Virus record (IMG/VR): IMGVR_UViG_3300047322_000100
Location: 1 to 23,823 of that record
Length of the DNA: 23,823 nucleotides
Direction: 5' to 3' (one strand)
Origin: a virus
Part shown: positions 22,428-23,823 of the stretch, one piece after another
How positions within the stretch are numbered: the stretch's first letter is position 1
How the letters are laid out: each line of letters begins with the position of its first letter
Position numbers and translations under genes: made by a program
The notes under the pieces: model-generated
Databases searched by the model: none
What the model saw: only the letters and a program-made list of their open reading frames with translations
What the model was told of the DNA's origin: nothing

Positions 22428-22763
22428 TCAGTCCTGACGCGGCTGGAAGCCGTACTGCTGGGCTTGGTAAGGCTCCAGCATCGGCAATACTTGGGTGGGC
22501 GGCGTGACGGTGGTACCAGCCCCGACGAACGGCCCACCCGTGGCGGGGTTGATCACGATGCCCGAGCCCTGCGCGGTGGCATTGGGATCGCTTATGCCAT
22601 TGCCCATGAAGATGTCACCCTCAGGTGTGATCGTCTGCCAGTAGCCGTTGGCGCACTGCACGGTGTTGTTCACCCCGTTGGGCACATACCAGCACGGCAC
22701 GACGTTCTGGGCGTGTGCCGACGTACCTAGAAGCACGATGGCCAGCCCTGCGATTACTCTCAT
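22428..22763 (-). CDS. Exported protein, 111 aa
   Basis: Start at 22763 (MRVIAGLAIVLLGTSAHAQ) after TGGAGTTAACT. A longer reading from 22901 would run through a terminator. The first 19 residues are a classic signal peptide with an AHA-Q cut site. The mature protein has two Cys (VPCWYVPNG, VQCANGYWQ) that could form a disulfide in the periplasm, then TITPEGDIFMGNGISDPN and a Gly/Pro/Thr stretch, ending QQYGFQPRQD. No enzyme motif is visible. It sits between two strong terminators with the 85-aa and 55-aa genes, so these three may form one small unit. It may alter the host envelope or be a minor virion part. Confidence 0.75.
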   Translation of the reverse strand: MRVIAGLAIVLLGTSAHAQNVVPCWYVPNGVNNTVQCANGYWQTITPEGDIFMGNGISDPNATAQGSGIVINPATGGPFVGAGTTVTPPTQVLPMLEPYQAQQYGFQPRQD

Positions 22764-22773
22764 AGTTAACTCC

Positions 22774-22832
22774 AAAAAAGCGCCCCCGCCTCCCTGTTGC
22801 AAGTCTCTGGGGGGAGACGGGAGGACGGGGGC
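22774..22832 (-). terminator. Intrinsic terminator after the 237-aa gene
   Basis: On the - strand GCCCCCGTCCTCCC (22832-22819) pairs with GGGAGGCGGGGGC (22794-22782) with a single bulged base, and a TTTTTT run (22779-22774) follows. It ends just before the ribosome site of the 111-aa gene. Confidence 0.8.
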
Positions 22833-22834
22833 TA

Positions 22835-22870
22835 TTGAGGCACGAGGGCTTGGGGAGCTTCGTGCCTCAA
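22835..22870 (-). other. Hairpin across the stop codon of the 237-aa gene
   Basis: TTGAGGCACGA (22835-22845) and TCGTGCCTCAA (22860-22870) form a perfect 11-bp stem with a 14-nt loop that takes in the stop codon (22867-22869). No T run follows it. It lies 2 nt from the terminator hairpin and may protect the mRNA 3' end. Confidence 0.65.
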
Positions 22871-23580
22871 CCGCTGATGCAGTTATCCGTGATGCCCGCA
22901 CGCGGGTTGCAGCGAGGATACTGTTTGCTCACGCTCTGCACCACAGGCGTGGGCGTGATCACCGTGGGCTGCTGCTGAACCATCGGCGGCATCGGCGTGC
23001 CCTGCGGTTCGAACGCCTGACGGAAGGCGCACGGCGTCGCTGAGCCACGGAAGGCAATGTAAGTCGCCTGATCGTTGCACATCAACTCACGCGCCGCCTG
23101 CGCGTAGCCAGCGTTGTGGATCATGGCGATCTTCTGGCGCGTGGCGCAGTCCTGATCGACGAACGTTCCGCCAGCGGCTGCGCCCCATCCGATCACCGAC
23201 ACACCACCCGAGACGGCAAGGGTACAGGGGTTGCCGCCTGACACGGGCGGAGCGTAGACGGTAGGGGTGGTGCGGACGGTCACATCTCCCGACGTATGGC
23301 CCGACTGCACGTTGTTCAGCGTCTGCGTGCCGGGCACGTTAGAAGTTTGATTGATGGTCGCCCCGGACGAGGTACCAACACTAGTGCCCTGTGTGGCGTT
23401 AGTCTGAGCGTTGCCGCCGCGCGCCGACGCACCCGAGTTGGACGAAGAACCCGAGACCGCGCCCGAGCTAGAGTTAGCCCCGCTGCTGGAACTTGCAGTC
23501 GGAGAAAGTACCTGCGCCTGCGCCGTCGCCGCCACCATGGCGAGCGTACTGACGAGACCGATAAGAGCCTTGAAATTCAT
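22867..23580 (-). CDS. Exported Ser/Gly-rich protein, 237 aa
   Basis: Start at 23580 (MNFKALIGLVSTLAMVAATAQ) with AAGGA upstream. A signal peptide ends near ATAQA-Q. Residues 25-80 are nearly all Ser, Gly, Ala, Asn and Thr, an unstructured stretch. From about 115 there is a small domain with four or more Cys (NPCTLAVSG, DQDCATRQK, LMCNDQAT, ATPCAFRQ), consistent with disulfides outside the cytoplasm. A Pro/Gln/Val stretch and a final Cys pair (YPRCNPRAG, DNCISG) complete it. The function is unknown; exported phage proteins of this look are often found beside tail-fibre or virion genes. It is followed by two stacked hairpins, so its transcription is largely kept apart from the next genes. Confidence 0.8.
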   Translation of the reverse strand: MNFKALIGLVSTLAMVAATAQAQVLSPTASSSSGANSSSGAVSGSSSNSGASARGGNAQTNATQGTSVGTSSGATINQTSNVPGTQTLNNVQSGHTSGDVTVRTTPTVYAPPVSGGNPCTLAVSGGVSVIGWGAAAGGTFVDQDCATRQKIAMIHNAGYAQAARELMCNDQATYIAFRGSATPCAFRQAFEPQGTPMPPMVQQQPTVITPTPVVQSVSKQYPRCNPRAGITDNCISG

Positions 23581-23734
23581 AGTCTGTAATCCTTAGGAAT
23601 TGTTTACCCACGACACGAAACCAAGGAGGGTGGAGGCTGGCCGTGGGGACCAGCCTCCTTCCCCTCGGAAGGGGAACCTCACGCTTTCTAGCTTACCCGC
23701 AGGGCGGTAGGGCCATAGGCGCGAAGCAGTTAGA
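23581..23734 (-). other. Noncoding gap with two hairpins
   Basis: No gene is seen here. GGAGGCTGG (23632-23640) pairs with CCAGCCTCC (23650-23658) in a 9-bp stem, and TTCCCCT (23659-23665) pairs with AGGGGAA (23670-23676) with a 4-nt loop. The two stems are adjacent. No clean T run follows on the - strand, so they may be a weak terminator or processing site. I see no convincing promoter. Confidence 0.5.
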
Positions 23735-23823
23735 TCACGGGCTGATCTTGAACGTGATGAACGAGCCCGAGCCAGTGCCCGCAGCCGTCGAACCCCCCAA
23801 CGCGCCGCTGGTGTTGACCGTGC
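23735..23823 (-). CDS. C-terminal end of a structural-like protein (partial)
   Basis: An open frame enters from the right edge on the - strand and stops at TGA (23737-23735). The visible 28 residues end SGALGGSTAAGTGSGSF followed by ITFKISP. The Gly/Ser/Thr-rich run before a short beta-like ending is common at the end of phage tail or decoration proteins, but this is too little to name it. Confidence 0.5.
   Translation of the reverse strand, partial: TVNTSGALGGSTAAGTGSGSFITFKISP

Noticed and set aside
1-23823. tRNA genes, CRISPR arrays, insertion sequences, integrase or attachment sites
   Set aside because: I looked on both strands and saw no cloverleaf-like segment, regularly spaced direct repeats, transposase or recombinase motif.

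Overview
This window looks like part of a tailed double-stranded DNA phage genome (Caudoviricetes), probably a podovirus-like lytic phage of a proteobacterium. The reasons are a compact layout with almost no gaps, a replication block facing a virion and lysis block, very large low-complexity internal-virion-type proteins, HNH endonucleases scattered among tiny genes, and strong Shine-Dalgarno sequences. The DNA is GC-rich apart from a few AT-rich regulatory patches. The perfect TTGACA -35 box of the one clear promoter would suit an alphaproteobacterial host, but the host cannot be settled from this sequence. No integrase, repressor, tRNA or CRISPR array was seen.

Left block, + strand (1-6655): the tail end of an unidentified gene, an SNF2-type helicase, then a sigma70-type promoter with a stem-loop right at the predicted 5' end of the transcript. 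This promoter leads into an unidentified 131-aa protein, a four-cysteine protein with an acidic tail (possibly single-strand DNA binding), a 990-aa primase-helicase, and an 83-aa protein that faintly resembles cyclic-nucleotide sponges of the Acb2 type. Together these form a replication or early operon.

Right block, - strand (23823 down to 6633): transcription runs leftward. It begins with the end of a structural-like gene, followed by several small exported proteins separated by strong intrinsic terminators. Next come a two-helix membrane protein (candidate holin), a Tyr/Gln-rich exported protein, an M15 peptidase (candidate endolysin) and a GNAT-like protein. Three large virion proteins follow (399, 1259 and 2392 aa; the last has an HEFGH metallopeptidase motif). 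The block ends in seven very small genes, two of them HNH nucleases, several coupled by 1-4 nt stop/start overlaps. The two blocks converge and overlap by 23 bp at 6633-6655.

The most unusual signal is not a gene. A 15-bp interrupted palindrome, TTACCA-NNN-TGGTAA (often inside G...C), occurs at 16 places between 645 and 20920 with at least 10 of 12 arm positions matching. Three copies are perfect and six have one mismatch. Simple arithmetic with equal base frequencies predicts about 0.05 sites with at most one mismatch in 24 kb. Four copies lie in or across the tiny gaps between genes, at ribosome-binding sites, stops or starts; the rest are inside coding sequence on both arms. Mismatches between arms are mostly not compensated, which favours a DNA-binding site (operator, stoperator, centromere-like or architectural) over an RNA structure. 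No protein in the window is an obvious binder.
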